Positions 24,801-35,921 of a DNA stretch of 64,000 nucleotides are shown here, piece after piece. The DNA is taken from contig CM040764.1 of the NCBI GenBank assembly GCA_022829145.1, forward strand, positions 10,746,049 to 10,810,048. The letters are read 5' to 3'. Both the position numbers and the translations under genes were made by a program. Within the stretch, counting starts at the first letter, position 1. Every line of letters starts with the position of its first letter. This stretch comes from Albula goreensis (taxonomy: Eukaryota > Chordata > Actinopteri > Albuliformes > Albulidae). Below the pieces are notes generated by a model, which had not been told where the DNA came from, made no database searches, and was given only the letters and a program-made list of their open reading frames with translations.

Positions 24801-25729
24801 TGTGGATTTTTTTTATCTCCCCTGAACAGGACCTACTTCTGCCGAGTTAAGAGGAGTGTCCCCTGACAATTAACACCCAAAACTCTCCACACTGTAGACA
24901 CACCACCAATTATATGCTGCCAATGATGTCGGAGGATGACAATGTCAGGTGTGCCTTCATTATGTGCATTAACAGGTACTGGCTGACCAGAAGTGGCTGC
25001 TAAAGAGCTAACAGCATTAACCGACTTATCCCCTATGATTCCAAGGCAAGGCTGAGTGAAGTGTTACCTGACCAGTACAGAAGGCTGCCCATATCCATCA
25101 AAGGTTCCAGGGCTCATGTCTCTCACTGTGCAAGAAACCTGGTGGCTCTTTTTTATTTTTATATGGTGTGTGGAAAAATGCCTCCTAATGCGCTAACATA
25201 GATCTTCACACCTGTACACATCACACCAAGGGCAATTGTGTGGACCCCAGGAAGGCTAGCTATCACCAAGGCATAATGGGGTTCCTCAAATAGAGCACAG
25301 AGAACCACTATTTTACCTTTGCTCTGAAAAAAACCATGAAATACAAGGTACATGCACACATGGCTTTTAAAAATAAATAGCCGGATATCTTTAAACATGA
25401 GCAGCACTGTCAACAAAATGGCCACATACAGACTCTGCAGAGAGCTGGGGGTGGCCACGGCTCTGTGATGCAGTCAGTTAAATTGGTCTGACAGCCAGGA
25501 CCAAAGGCGTTAGGAGAGGGCACCGCGATCGTGTCATCTTTCTCTCGCCACCTGGAAAGGTGGCACCAGACAAGTGGACTGTCACATCTGAGCTGGGGGG
25601 AAAAAAGAAATACTGTAAACCGAAGCAAGACTTGAAATCCTGGACTGCTGGAGGCATTTGGACGTGTTGTGCGTGTGCAAAAAATGGGTACAGCTGCTGT
25701 GCTTTTTATTAGCGGGAGGACACCCTGCC
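24801..25729. other. Non-coding DNA, moderately GC-rich
   Basis: Several 70-100 codon frames overlap on the minus strand (25159-25628) without recognisable motifs. GC content rises toward the CpG cluster that follows. Confidence 0.4.
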
Positions 25730-25865
25730 CAAAGCTGTCACTCCTCTCCGCTATTTGGGGCCGACCCCAGACATCCGTCCGTCACCTCTGCCGCTTCGCT
25801 CGACAGACGGCCACGCGGCGACACGCGAGGGAGGGGGAGGGTGCTGTCACAGAAACGCGTTCTGA
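25730..25865. promoter_or_regulatory. CpG cluster, island-like
   Basis: About 15 CpGs fall in roughly 130 bp, including CCGTCCGTC, TTCGCTCGAC, CACGCGGCGACACGCG and AACGCG. A G-rich GGGAGGGGGAGGG run lies at 25829-25841. Surroundings are AT-rich and CpG-poor. It could be a short CpG island (promoter or enhancer) or a GC-rich repeat scrap. No core promoter motif or exon follows in either direction. Confidence 0.3.
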
Positions 25866-25869
25866 GGTG

Positions 25870-26399
25870 CTCCAGGTTCAGAGACAGCATTACATGAATA
25901 TTAAATATCAAAAAACATGGAAGAGATGCAAAAGGACACAGGACTTTGTGCCATTTCTCAGATGTCACTTCAGATGTACAAAAGGCTAGGCTGCTGTTGT
26001 TTTTGCCAAAACACGAGGCCCCAGATCTTTTGATGGGAATGCTCCCGGCTCGATCTTAGTCATTTCTGAGGGGTCTGTACACAGCTGAAGGCAGGGACCC
26101 GAGCTTCAACTTGGACTAGTAATCACTCCAATAAATAAGAGAAAATTTTGCACCAAGTCAGGTCTCCATTGTGAGTCTAGGGATCAATGAAAATGTGTAA
26201 CATTGATGTGTGTGTCCTTCTCTATGCAATTGCATAGCCACATATGCCTAAATATAGAATCACATTGTTGTACTTTCAATACGCCAGCCTGTAGAAAGAC
26301 TTAATGAAAAAAAAATGTGATTGTCATTTATAGAAAATGATTACCTTTTTCTGATTGCCATGATTGGTATTCAACAAGCACTGCTAAAAAGAATCCCGC
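25870..26399. other. AT-rich non-coding DNA
   Basis: Nothing recognised. Confidence 0.5.
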
Positions 26400-26930
26400 C
26401 ATCTCAACTCTGTGCATTGGCTTTTTATGAAGCAGACATATCAAATGTTATTAATCAAGCGTAGTCGATATCCATACGGAGATAAAATCTCTGCTTGACT
26501 GTGCGCTGTGTCTGCATTTCACAGCTGAGTGCATCCAGTCTTAGTGAGATGCTCCTTGCTGCTCTGTTTGTGCACCAGACCATGAAATGTACAACTAGGA
26601 GCATGTACACTATACAAAACCTTTGTATTGTATGGTGACCACCACCCAGATTATTAAAATGAGCTTTTTATTAGCATACTGCTTGATGAACCGTTTGCTT
26701 AAATACCCCTAAATTAGACCGATATTGATATTTCATCAAGTCTTTTGCAAGAAAATATTAATAAAGCCCAATGTTTGCATTTGTATCAGCAACGAGGCTT
26801 ATTTAAAATGAGTACTTTTGCCATATTAACCTTTTTATTAAAACTGAACTGACGTTTTGTGTGCATGTTAGGTAATGCCTGGCTAGCTGAAGCGAGTGAA
26901 GTTTTTGGATTTCATAAGAAATAAATGTAT
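26400..26930. promoter_or_regulatory. Candidate conserved non-coding element (unverified)
   Basis: This is a unique, repeat-free AT-rich stretch. It has several homeodomain-type cores (GATTATTAAAATG, TTATTAGCA), GATATTGATATTT, and complementary CTTGATGAA and TTTCATCAAG words near 26681 and 26733. The texture resembles vertebrate developmental enhancers. The call rests on composition and motif clustering only. Confidence 0.18.
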
Positions 26931-27479
26931 TGTTAGGTACAGGCTTTTAGTTCTTTCTGCTTTTTCACTTCTAACCATGGCTTCTTCCTTGTAGTTGGCC
27001 TTATAAATAGGTTTGTCCTGTGTTTACCTTTGCAACAATTCAGATCACCCTTCAATTATGCTTCTTTTCCTTCCCCAAGTGAAATAACGAGCTTCTGGCT
27101 GCACCTATTTTTGTTACTATAATGAGGGATATTTTATCTATATGTTTGTACCGCACAGCGGGGCGTGGGGGGACTTCTAACAGCTTTATATTGGAGCAGT
27201 CTTCAGAGATGTTCATATGTAAGGGTGGCATTATAAACAAGATTGTGTATGTTTGGAATAATGTTTGATGCACATTCATATTAAAGTTCTCCAACTGTTA
27301 CAGCATAGTGTGGGTTGTGTGTGTTACATCTGTTAGAGAGAAGTGATGGGTTTACTTTGTTGCATGTCAGGTAAGGTAAAGTGAAAATCAAGGAAAAACC
27401 ATAAAAATAAAATGTATACCCCACGAATCAAGAGGTTGTTGTCTCAGTATTGTAAAATCAGGGCAAATCAAATGTCATT

Positions 27480-27720
27480 TACCACATACGGCAATCCCGG
27501 CGGGAGGTTTCTCACTTGGGAAGTTGCTACAGCAGAAAGTGGGTCTGCGAGGGATCGGTCATAATCAGGGAGGCTAAGAACCACAAGCATTTCATCAAGG
27601 GTGAGAGGCAGGGCCATTTCTGTTCTGCCTCCGCGATCGTTTTAACACCATCAGTCCTGCTTCATCAGGGAAAGCCGGGAGTCAGTGCCTCCACACGCAT
27701 GGATGGTCAATAAATCACAC
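27480..27720. promoter_or_regulatory. Candidate conserved non-coding element (unverified)
   Basis: A GC-richer, repeat-free segment (CGGCGGGAGG, GCGAGGGATCGGTC, CCTCCGCGATCG) stands in AT-rich surroundings with retained CpGs. No coding frame of note and no transposon signature. A weak candidate. Confidence 0.15.
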
Positions 27721-30605
27721 GACCACCATCAACACTTCACCTATATCTATAACCCGTATTCATTTTTCCAAGAATCATACATGCTGCTTTTCCCTCATGT
27801 TGCTCCGTAGCTCTTGAGCTGATGCCCATGCAAATGAATTGTGTATAAATTCTACATAAATGATGGCTGCATGTAAACTAACTTCAACGCTGAGCCTCCG
27901 AATGTCAGATTGCGCAAATGATTTCAATACTGCGCCACACTGATTTCACTTATGATTACTTCATTCCCGAAAAGAGAAATACTGCACAACAAGCATCAGT
28001 TATGCAGCGATAGGCAGAAGTTGTCTGTCTGCACCCCATCACATATTCGTACCATATCTTCTGCAGCAATGCGAGAGAGCGCTGGCTTGAACAGTGAAAA
28101 AACGTGTTGTCCTGTAAAACCATGCTGAAGTGATCACCATGTTTTTTCTCCAGAAAAAAAAGTGTTCTCAGATTATAAATCAAAGAATCCCCACTCTGAA
28201 CTCAGAGGTTACTGCAATCCTATCATCATCAAGGAGGCTTCTGGGTAATATAATGTTCTGGGCGCTGTCACCCAGAGATGATGCCTAAAAAGTGATCAGA
28301 TGCATATATAAATACATAGCAGTGGCTGTTTAATTGATATCCTAATGTTGTAGGCATGTCAGCTCATGCATTCATTTGTGCATGCAGATTTACACTTGTT
28401 CATAAATGCTAGAGTGCAAGACAATGAAAAATAGTGACAGTTATATATATAAAAAAAGACCAAATCAAAGTAAATTCACTAAGCAATGCCAGTCCTGATA
28501 TAAACGACTTGTTTGTAACTCCTGAAATATCTCCCATCTCTAAAATTGACTGTGTAAGCATATATCCGTCCTTGCTGGCAATGCAGTTGAGCGATTTCAT
28601 TTACCTTGTTCACAGCATATTGTGTCTTGCTGTGAGACACTACTGAAGAATATAAGAATTGCATTAACTTGAATTTATTTAAAGGAAACTCATTTTTCTC
28701 TCAATACTGTGTCAGAAATCTCTGAAATGTATCCCATTAAAGCAATCCACAACCACTAATGTTCAGTTGTATTTTGAAAATATCCAGTTCATACTTTTGC
28801 TTTTCTTTTTTGATAGGGTGCATATGCAAATTCATTTTGTACCAAAATCAGGAATAAATTATGACGCTCAAAATGCTTGTAAGCAATTATTGTTATATCA
28901 GCCCGACATGACCCCATCCGTGAGATGGCTACCAAGCACTTTTTTTCATTAATTATTTTGCTTCTTAATTTCTTCCACTAAACCGATGCTCCTGCTCACT
29001 GGGGTGAATACAAGACCCAGGGTCGTAAATCTGCAGTCACATTCGCCTGTAGGTTGTCCTGACTTCAAAAAAGGTGTACTTAATTGGTCAAATCTCTTAT
29101 TTTATACGATTAGCAGTCTTCAGTTCTGTCGGATGTATACTACACTGATAGGTACATGAATACCCAATTGCTAAATGCTTTGGTTCTGGTTTTGTTGAAG
29201 GTAAGGTTATGCCTGACAGTTTCTGCCCTTTGCACAGTGACATTAACTTACCTGCCTTCATGCGCCATGTTTGTGCATTTTGTTTTCACCACCCTCTTGA
29301 CTGTATTTGCTGTCCTAAGTATAAACAACAACATTGTTATATTATAATTAAACAGACCTAGTCATCACCGTTATTACCATCACTCCAACACTTCCCCAGA
29401 TGATAAATTAACAGATGTAATCAGTGTTTCCAGTTTCCAGAACACACCATACAGTAAATTTAGAACCCCAGCTCCTGAATCCCTGAGGGAAAGAGCCAGA
29501 TACTACAGAGCTTTCCAAACCTCTCGCCACAAACATTTACAAAGCCAGAGGAAAAAAGCAGCTAAACGCTCCTGAGACAGTTTTTTCTCCTCTTTTCACC
29601 TGAAAAGCTTATTCAGGAAGTTGTTATGCATTGCTAATGTACATAATTATAGAAGTATATCAAATTGCCTGCGAATCCATAATGTTGTGTTTACCACAAT
29701 GTTGATTCTGCTCTTAAAAACTCAGCAAAATTGCTTCTCAGAAAAACAAATGAGAAATACATGTATAGCCATTCTTCTTCGATTGAGCTCAAGTCGTGTG
29801 ACTCAGATGCTGCCATCATGACAGCTAGAGAAACGTATGAACCCAAAGTTGAATGACGTCAGTAACCACTAGGTAAGGATTTGCATTTGATGGCTGTGCC
29901 GCAGTGGCTACATATCACTTCATTTATAAAATAAATAAATAAATAAATGGAACACCTATCCAAAATGAAAAGTTAAGTCATTCAGCTTTTGTGTTCTTTT
30001 ACCTGTCCCATGCCTGCAGCCGACCTTTGTTTTTAAAGGACTCTGCTATCATGAAGATTGTATGTTTGAACATGCAGCCGGCAACCATGGTGTACAATTT
30101 CATCTGAAAGCCTTCACATATTCTGCTTCACTGCATTTATCCATTTGCTCAGAATTACTAGTTTTGGGAATGACTTGAATAGCTAATGCTCACAATGGAG
30201 AGTTAAGACGTCAGTTTTACTTCAAATTGCATGCCTGACGTTTCCTCCACAGATTGGGTGAGATGCTATATAATTTATGTGTTTATGCCTCTCTCTGCCA
30301 TGGTTGAAGCACAAAAAATTCTCATTTTTTGGGTTGCCTGGACACAGACAGGATGTCCACACGAGAATATGATATCAATTGGAACCACCTACAATAAGGA
30401 GGAGCAGAAGAAGGCACACTGGAGTTGATAATGCATTTAAAATGGCTGTGCTTCCGCAACCATGCTTTATTCTCAACCCCTGAATAGCTTAAGGGAGAAT
30501 ATTAATTGGCATTTGCATTCATTGAGTAGATGATGACCATCGCTCTCATGAGTAGGGTATGGTGCCACAATGATCAATGCCACAAGTGCAGTCAGCACAT
30601 TGAAT
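27721..30605. other. AT-rich non-coding region
   Basis: An (AAAT)n run of about 21 bp lies at 29928-29948. Short frames occur on both strands without recognisable products. Confidence 0.5.
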
Positions 30606-30609
30606 TATG

Positions 30610-30690
30610 ACAGCTCCGGTTCTCAGCAGGATTCCAACCCTTGACCTTTTGGACAAACCATAGCCCCTCCCCCTCGGGCTGTGATTAGCC
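30610..30690 (-). mobile_element. Degenerate tRNA-derived SINE-like head
   Basis: Read on the minus strand, GGGTTGGAATCC (plus 30629-30640) differs by one base from a Pol III B box of the GGTTCGAATCC type. It is preceded by CCAAAAGGTCAA and, about 20 bp earlier, GGGGCTATGGTTTG, which is loosely A-box-like. The order matches a tRNA-derived SINE head, but spacing is short and the body and tail are not recognisable. It may be chance. Confidence 0.28.
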
Positions 30691-30710
30691 CTTTGTGCAA
30701 GTGACCCAGG

Positions 30711-30770
30711 TCGACCAATCGGCGTCTCCGGCAGATGACGTGATAAATCCGTAACAAAGTCACGTACACG
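30711..30770. promoter_or_regulatory. Compact CCAAT/CRE promoter-like cluster
   Basis: ACCAATCGGC (30714-30723) is a strong NF-Y/CCAAT-type match. TGACGTGA (30736-30743) is a CRE/ATF-type site, and GTCACGTAC (30759-30767) contains a CACGT core. The block is CpG-dense (about ten CpGs in 80 bp) within CpG-poor DNA. CCAAT 13 bp from a CRE is a common arrangement in TATA-less promoters. No exon with a donor was recognised nearby. Confidence 0.35.
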
Positions 30771-31831
30771 CTGAGCTGCTCTGTGGCTTTCCCACGGGTG
30801 GGTTCCTCATGCAAGAGCATTCTTTACGAGCCATGGGGACACAGAGAATATCCCCTTTCATGTTAATGAAAACACACAGCCTGACCGACACCAAGGCCAG
30901 AGTCATCTGGAATATAATACCCAGATATTTCTGTAAGCCGGCCATGCCTTTTAACCATCCGGATGTCAGTGCTTAACTTTCTGATATAAAGACATTAATG
31001 AGAGATTTCCATTTTGGCTGAAGTATCAAAAGAACAAGTGCTTGTTCCTTTACTTGTGAAGCTGAAGACTTAATGAATGCACTACAGCTTTTCATGTAAA
31101 ATATTTGAGATAATGTGACTTGTTTGCAAATAGTCTATTTTAGCGTTACATTAAAGTTGGTCATTCATCAGCCTTCACTAATGGCATTATTTCTCCTCAA
31201 CTCAGGCTTCAAATAATTGTTAATATGCAATACTCAAAGAACACACAACACAGTTGAGAAAAAACAAACTACAAATGGCAATGAAATAAATGGTTATAGG
31301 ATTATGGTAAAATAATGAACAAGACCTATACCAAAGTAATGCACGAGAACTATGTAAAATTGGTTTAGCAAATATTCACTGTATGCATTATGAAATAAAT
31401 AGGAGCATATTTTTTAAAAGCATTATAAACATTACTCTGAATCCAAGGAAAAAATGTAATATGTGAAATGAAAAAACATAAACATTAGTGAGAAATTGTG
31501 TCTTTAAAGACAATTTCAAAACCATAAAAGAGCACAGTGGACCATTACTATGGATTAATATCTTCATTTTTTCCTGGAAAATTACTCAGAGCATTAAAAA
31601 GAATCCAGACCCTGCTGCTCTGTTAGAAAGACCGAAGATCAGTCGCAGAAGAAGCAGAGAAGGTTTGCGAGTTTGGATTTAAATACTGAGGCAGGGTTTG
31701 ATTCCTCTACAATTTGAGTCGGATCGCTCCACAGTGGGGGTTCTGTCGCTGAAGGCACAGCCATCTGTTTTGCTCTTTGTGATTCTGCAGAACAAGAAAA
31801 AAAAACATTACAAGAGAACAACTTTTAAACA
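30771..31831. other. AT-rich non-coding DNA
   Basis: Nothing recognised. Confidence 0.5.
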
Positions 31832-31852
31832 GGGTGGGGGGAGGGGAGAGGG
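31832..31852 (+). other. G-quadruplex motif
   Basis: Four G runs (GGG-T-GGGGGG-A-GGGG-AGA-GGG) with loops of 1-3 nt satisfy the usual quadruplex pattern on the plus strand. Confidence 0.7.
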
Positions 31853-33360
31853 TGCTATGGTTTAAGCTGCCATAGCCTCATAGGTGCAAACCAGTTAAAT
31901 GCCTCAAAGTTTTTAGTGCTTTGATGAATTTTGAATTGTATCATCTTTTTGGCAGAGGTCTTTGCACTGGCAGTTACAGATGTTGCCAGGTGTCTGGGAT
32001 GTATTTTGCGCATCTTACCTTGGGGTACAAAACACCGTCCAGGCTGGTACAGACAGGCCGGCAAGTTTGTCACGTGACAATTTTTTATTTTTTCCCTCTG
32101 ATGAAGTTTATCACATTTGGAATTGAAAATAAATCAGGTTGTTATGTCCTGCATCGTTGCAAATATCCCCAAAAGCAGACTGTCGGCGCCTCCATGGGCT
32201 TGCTGCCTCGGTAGCATGCGGACCAGCAGGTCTTCTCCTGGCTTCTCTGGCTTATTGAGTCACTTGCTGTCTTCATAGCAGGGGGTATTCACACTGTCCA
32301 GCTCTGAATTTCATCATTCTTTGTTCATAATGGGCAAGCTCACTGAGGCAGCAGAGCACTGGATACTCAAACACCCTGAGCAAAAGCGAACCTCGCTGTA
32401 CCTCATTAGGGCTGAGGGTGAGAGGCTTTGTCTTTTTTCTTAATATTGGGCGGAAAGGAGGAATCAATTCATCGCACTGGAGAGGCTAATTTGTTCTTGA
32501 CGGCATACAGGTCTCAGAATATGAGACAAAGTTACTTGTAAAGGATCTACAGCAGGTTCGAAATTCCCTCAAGCTGCAGGGGAGAATGTGCTGAGAAATG
32601 TCTCAGTCTGGCTCATCTTGTTACAGTCATGTTCTGATTGCATGTTCTTTATCGCTACAGTATGCCGAAAGCAGTCGAGTCTCTAGGCATCCAGTCTTAG
32701 TACATGGGCTGCCTCAAACAAAGCTAAGGAAAACATTGGAGGGGAAATGACTGCTGCAGCTCTACTGTTAGCTGTACAATTAAAGCATGTTTCCTGGGTA
32801 ATTGAAGGAACCTACATTCTATTCACTGCAGATGAATGTATTATGGGCTTCAGTTTCTGAGTTCAGCAATGCTTAATGAAAAGGGTGGGAAAAATGTACA
32901 GACAGGAAATAAATGTACGATGCCCATTATAAATTTAATATAAGGGCTGGTAGGTTAGGGCTGGTTAGATTTAATGTTATTTTCAAACAACATGAGCAAC
33001 AAAGGTATGCCTGGGCTCTGAAATATCCAAACGGTTTTTACAGACTGGCTCCATTTAAATCAGTCGATTAAATGGGCACGCTGTAGAAGGTAGCAGACAG
33101 ACTCGCAGTAGCTTACTGGCGGTAGTTACTTTGAAGATGCATATGAACAGACACCCTGCTATGGTGTAGATATATACATCACATACCACCTCCCATAAGA
33201 CAACTTATAAAAAATATTCCCCCTTATCAAAATTCAACGCACATCCGAAAGCCACTATAAACAGATGGCATTTGGGGTTCTCATAAATCCACAAGGAATT
33301 GCTACTGCCAGGCATTAAAAAACAAGGAAAAAAGCACAAAATAATGGGATGTCATTTGAT
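31853..33360. other. Non-coding DNA, no element recognised
   Basis: Mixed composition. No repeats and no protein motifs. Confidence 0.45.
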
Positions 33361-33545
33361 AATGACTGCATTCTTGATGAATTTGGTACTTTAATGGATT
33401 TATAATTAATGCTTGTACGTTGCTGATGGCATTGGTTGCCTTATGAAAGATAATGTTCTGTAACCACGAAGTAATTTCAGATCACAGTAGATCAGTGGAG
33501 GCTAAAATGATAGCGATAAAAGGTCTATTTGCATTCCACCGCAGA
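33361..33545. promoter_or_regulatory. Candidate conserved non-coding element (unverified)
   Basis: A unique stretch with TAATTA (33403-33408), TAATGG, and an octamer-type ATTTGCAT (33527-33534), plus retained CpGs in CCGCAG and TAGCGATAAA. It has the look of a homeodomain/POU-bound enhancer, by motif content only. Confidence 0.18.
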
Positions 33546-35884
33546 TTCTGAACATTCAGCGTGTGGTCTTGCTGTGACCCAGAAACAGTTATTTATCTTG
33601 TGTGTCAGGAGCACTCGACATCCAAGACGTTCGCCATATATATATATCACATGAACGGATTCTGCACCTTTTTTCAGTTTTATGATGCATGTGCGGTTTT
33701 TTTTTTTATCAGTAACTTAATGGACCCCCCCCTTGCCCAACTCTGACAAACTCGGCTCGGATTTGTGTCAGCTACCCCAAGGATGGAGGCAGGCCAATTA
33801 CCTCAGGTGACGAGGCATCAATCACCAGCGGAAGCTCAAGTTCAGCTTCTTCTGTGTTTTTATTCATTTGCTTTCTGGTTTTAATTAGCCCCCCTCATCA
33901 TACGCCTCACACACGTCAGACGTTAGCAATGTTAGGGATGCGGTCCCAAGCCTGCCAGAATGTATGGGCTCTGAGGCAGTTTAGTCATCAGACAGGATTT
34001 TAGCTATCACTAAATCAAATGTAAATGTCTTGCATGTATTTTCAAGTCAAAGTAAACTGAATTTAAACAGTTCTCAAATAATAAATGTGAGAAATGAATA
34101 TCCCACATTTTCTGGTTTCTCAATGGCTACTGATTGAAATTTACTTTGCAATTTGTTACCTATGGGCCATTAGGTCTTCTCAGTGAATGGGACATTGACC
34201 AGCCAATAATGGCTCTCTTCTTCAATACAGTCCACATATTTTAACTTTAATTAAGCACAATGACACCCATCATTAATTATTGACAAGTTCATCATGGATC
34301 CAATCACCATATGCTCCAAGTTTGATAACCCCCATCAAAAATGCCTTCTTTTTCTTTGAATAAGTGCTGTGACATGCTATAACATTAAGAAGCTTCAGAA
34401 AGTAAAAGTACTACCATGTATTTGTTCCACCCATCTGCTAAACCAGCTGATACTAATCAGCACGACTTCTTCCAGACAGATCAGCCAATTAGTGAAATCA
34501 CCTTGTACTTTTACACCTTTGATTAACAATGATGTCTAACTGACTTCTTATACATGTCTTATAAATCCCTTTTATATTTATATATATATTATATATAAAG
34601 TATGTTTTGCTGAATCTGGAAGTAGGTGTGGTCTAAACAAGACATGGATAGAAATGATGCTGGTTTTCCACTTTAATTACGCTGGGATTTTTTTTCTCTT
34701 GTAACATTTCAACCTTATTCGAATCTCACTGTTCTTTTTTCTTAATGAAAACAGATCATTTTACAAAGCTGAATTTTAGCAAACAAAGCAGATAGGAAAG
34801 CTGCCAGACATTAATGATGAATATAACAATGCATAAGCAGTTTTAAAGTGTTTTAATGATTTTTACTAAGAAATCTGTATAAATTAGACAACTGTATAAT
34901 TTATACATGGAAAAATTAAAAGGTTTTCTATTGTAGAAACAGGAATTTTCCCATAGGAAAAACGTTAATCATCACTGATACGACTGAAAATTCTATTAAG
35001 AATGAAATAAGCATGTGAGGTAAACAGACAGATTATGGAGATGGGCATGGAAAAAGTCAAGTCTAGCTTAGTGAAAATAACCTTTGGAGACAAAGTGTCA
35101 GATTTACATTGAAATGCAGATGGAGGAAGGAGAAGTAAAATGATGACATGAATGTTTGATTTGATGTTTGAACTCCATTGAACACCCAGGCACTTGTCTT
35201 CCATTTTTTTCTTTGTTTCATCCTGGTATGTCTTGATCAATGCAGAAGTCATGAGAATTCATGCTTGCAATCTGAGTGCCAGTCTTTGCTCTATTTTTGG
35301 AAACATCCACTAGTTGCAGCTGAGCTTCCCCAACCCACACACAGATGTGCAATACCAGTAAAAGCATGAGTCGCTCAGCAGCACTCAACTCAATACACTA
35401 ACAAGGGTTGATGTATAGACATATACTCACATTCTAACTAAAGGAATATTCTTTAAGTGCAGCTCCAGTGTCAAATATGATCTGTGCAGATACCAGCCCC
35501 CCACCCCCTTCTGTGTGTTGTCCAGTAAACCCTCACAATGCTGCCTTCAGTACCCACTTTAAACTGATACATCATGACATATCACAGCAAGGAAACCTGG
35601 AAACAAGGTTCCCTTGTGTGCAATCGCCCCATGTGCCGAAAGGACAGCTTTGAAAGAGCAATCAAAGGACGCATGAATTACCTTTACAGGGGCAGATAGG
35701 ATACATAGGATCACTTTACCATACAGGAAGTCATCATATATAGTCAAGCACTATACTGCAACGGTTAGATGACAGAGTACTGCTCCAATCCCAATCAAAA
35801 CAAAGTGCAAACGACAGCAAAACTCATTTTTTCCTTCAGGCAGTAGAACAAGAGAAATTTAAAATAAGGCACCTCAACTGTAGC
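33546..35884. other. AT-rich non-coding region
   Basis: An AT-alternating stretch lies at about 34573-34602 and a TATATATA run near 33637-33648. No other element recognised. Confidence 0.5.
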
Positions 35885-35915
<31 letters not shown>

Positions 35916-35921
35916 ACACAC
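35885..35921 (+). repeat. (CA)n microsatellite
   Basis: About 18 CA units with a single T interruption. Confidence 0.95.
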
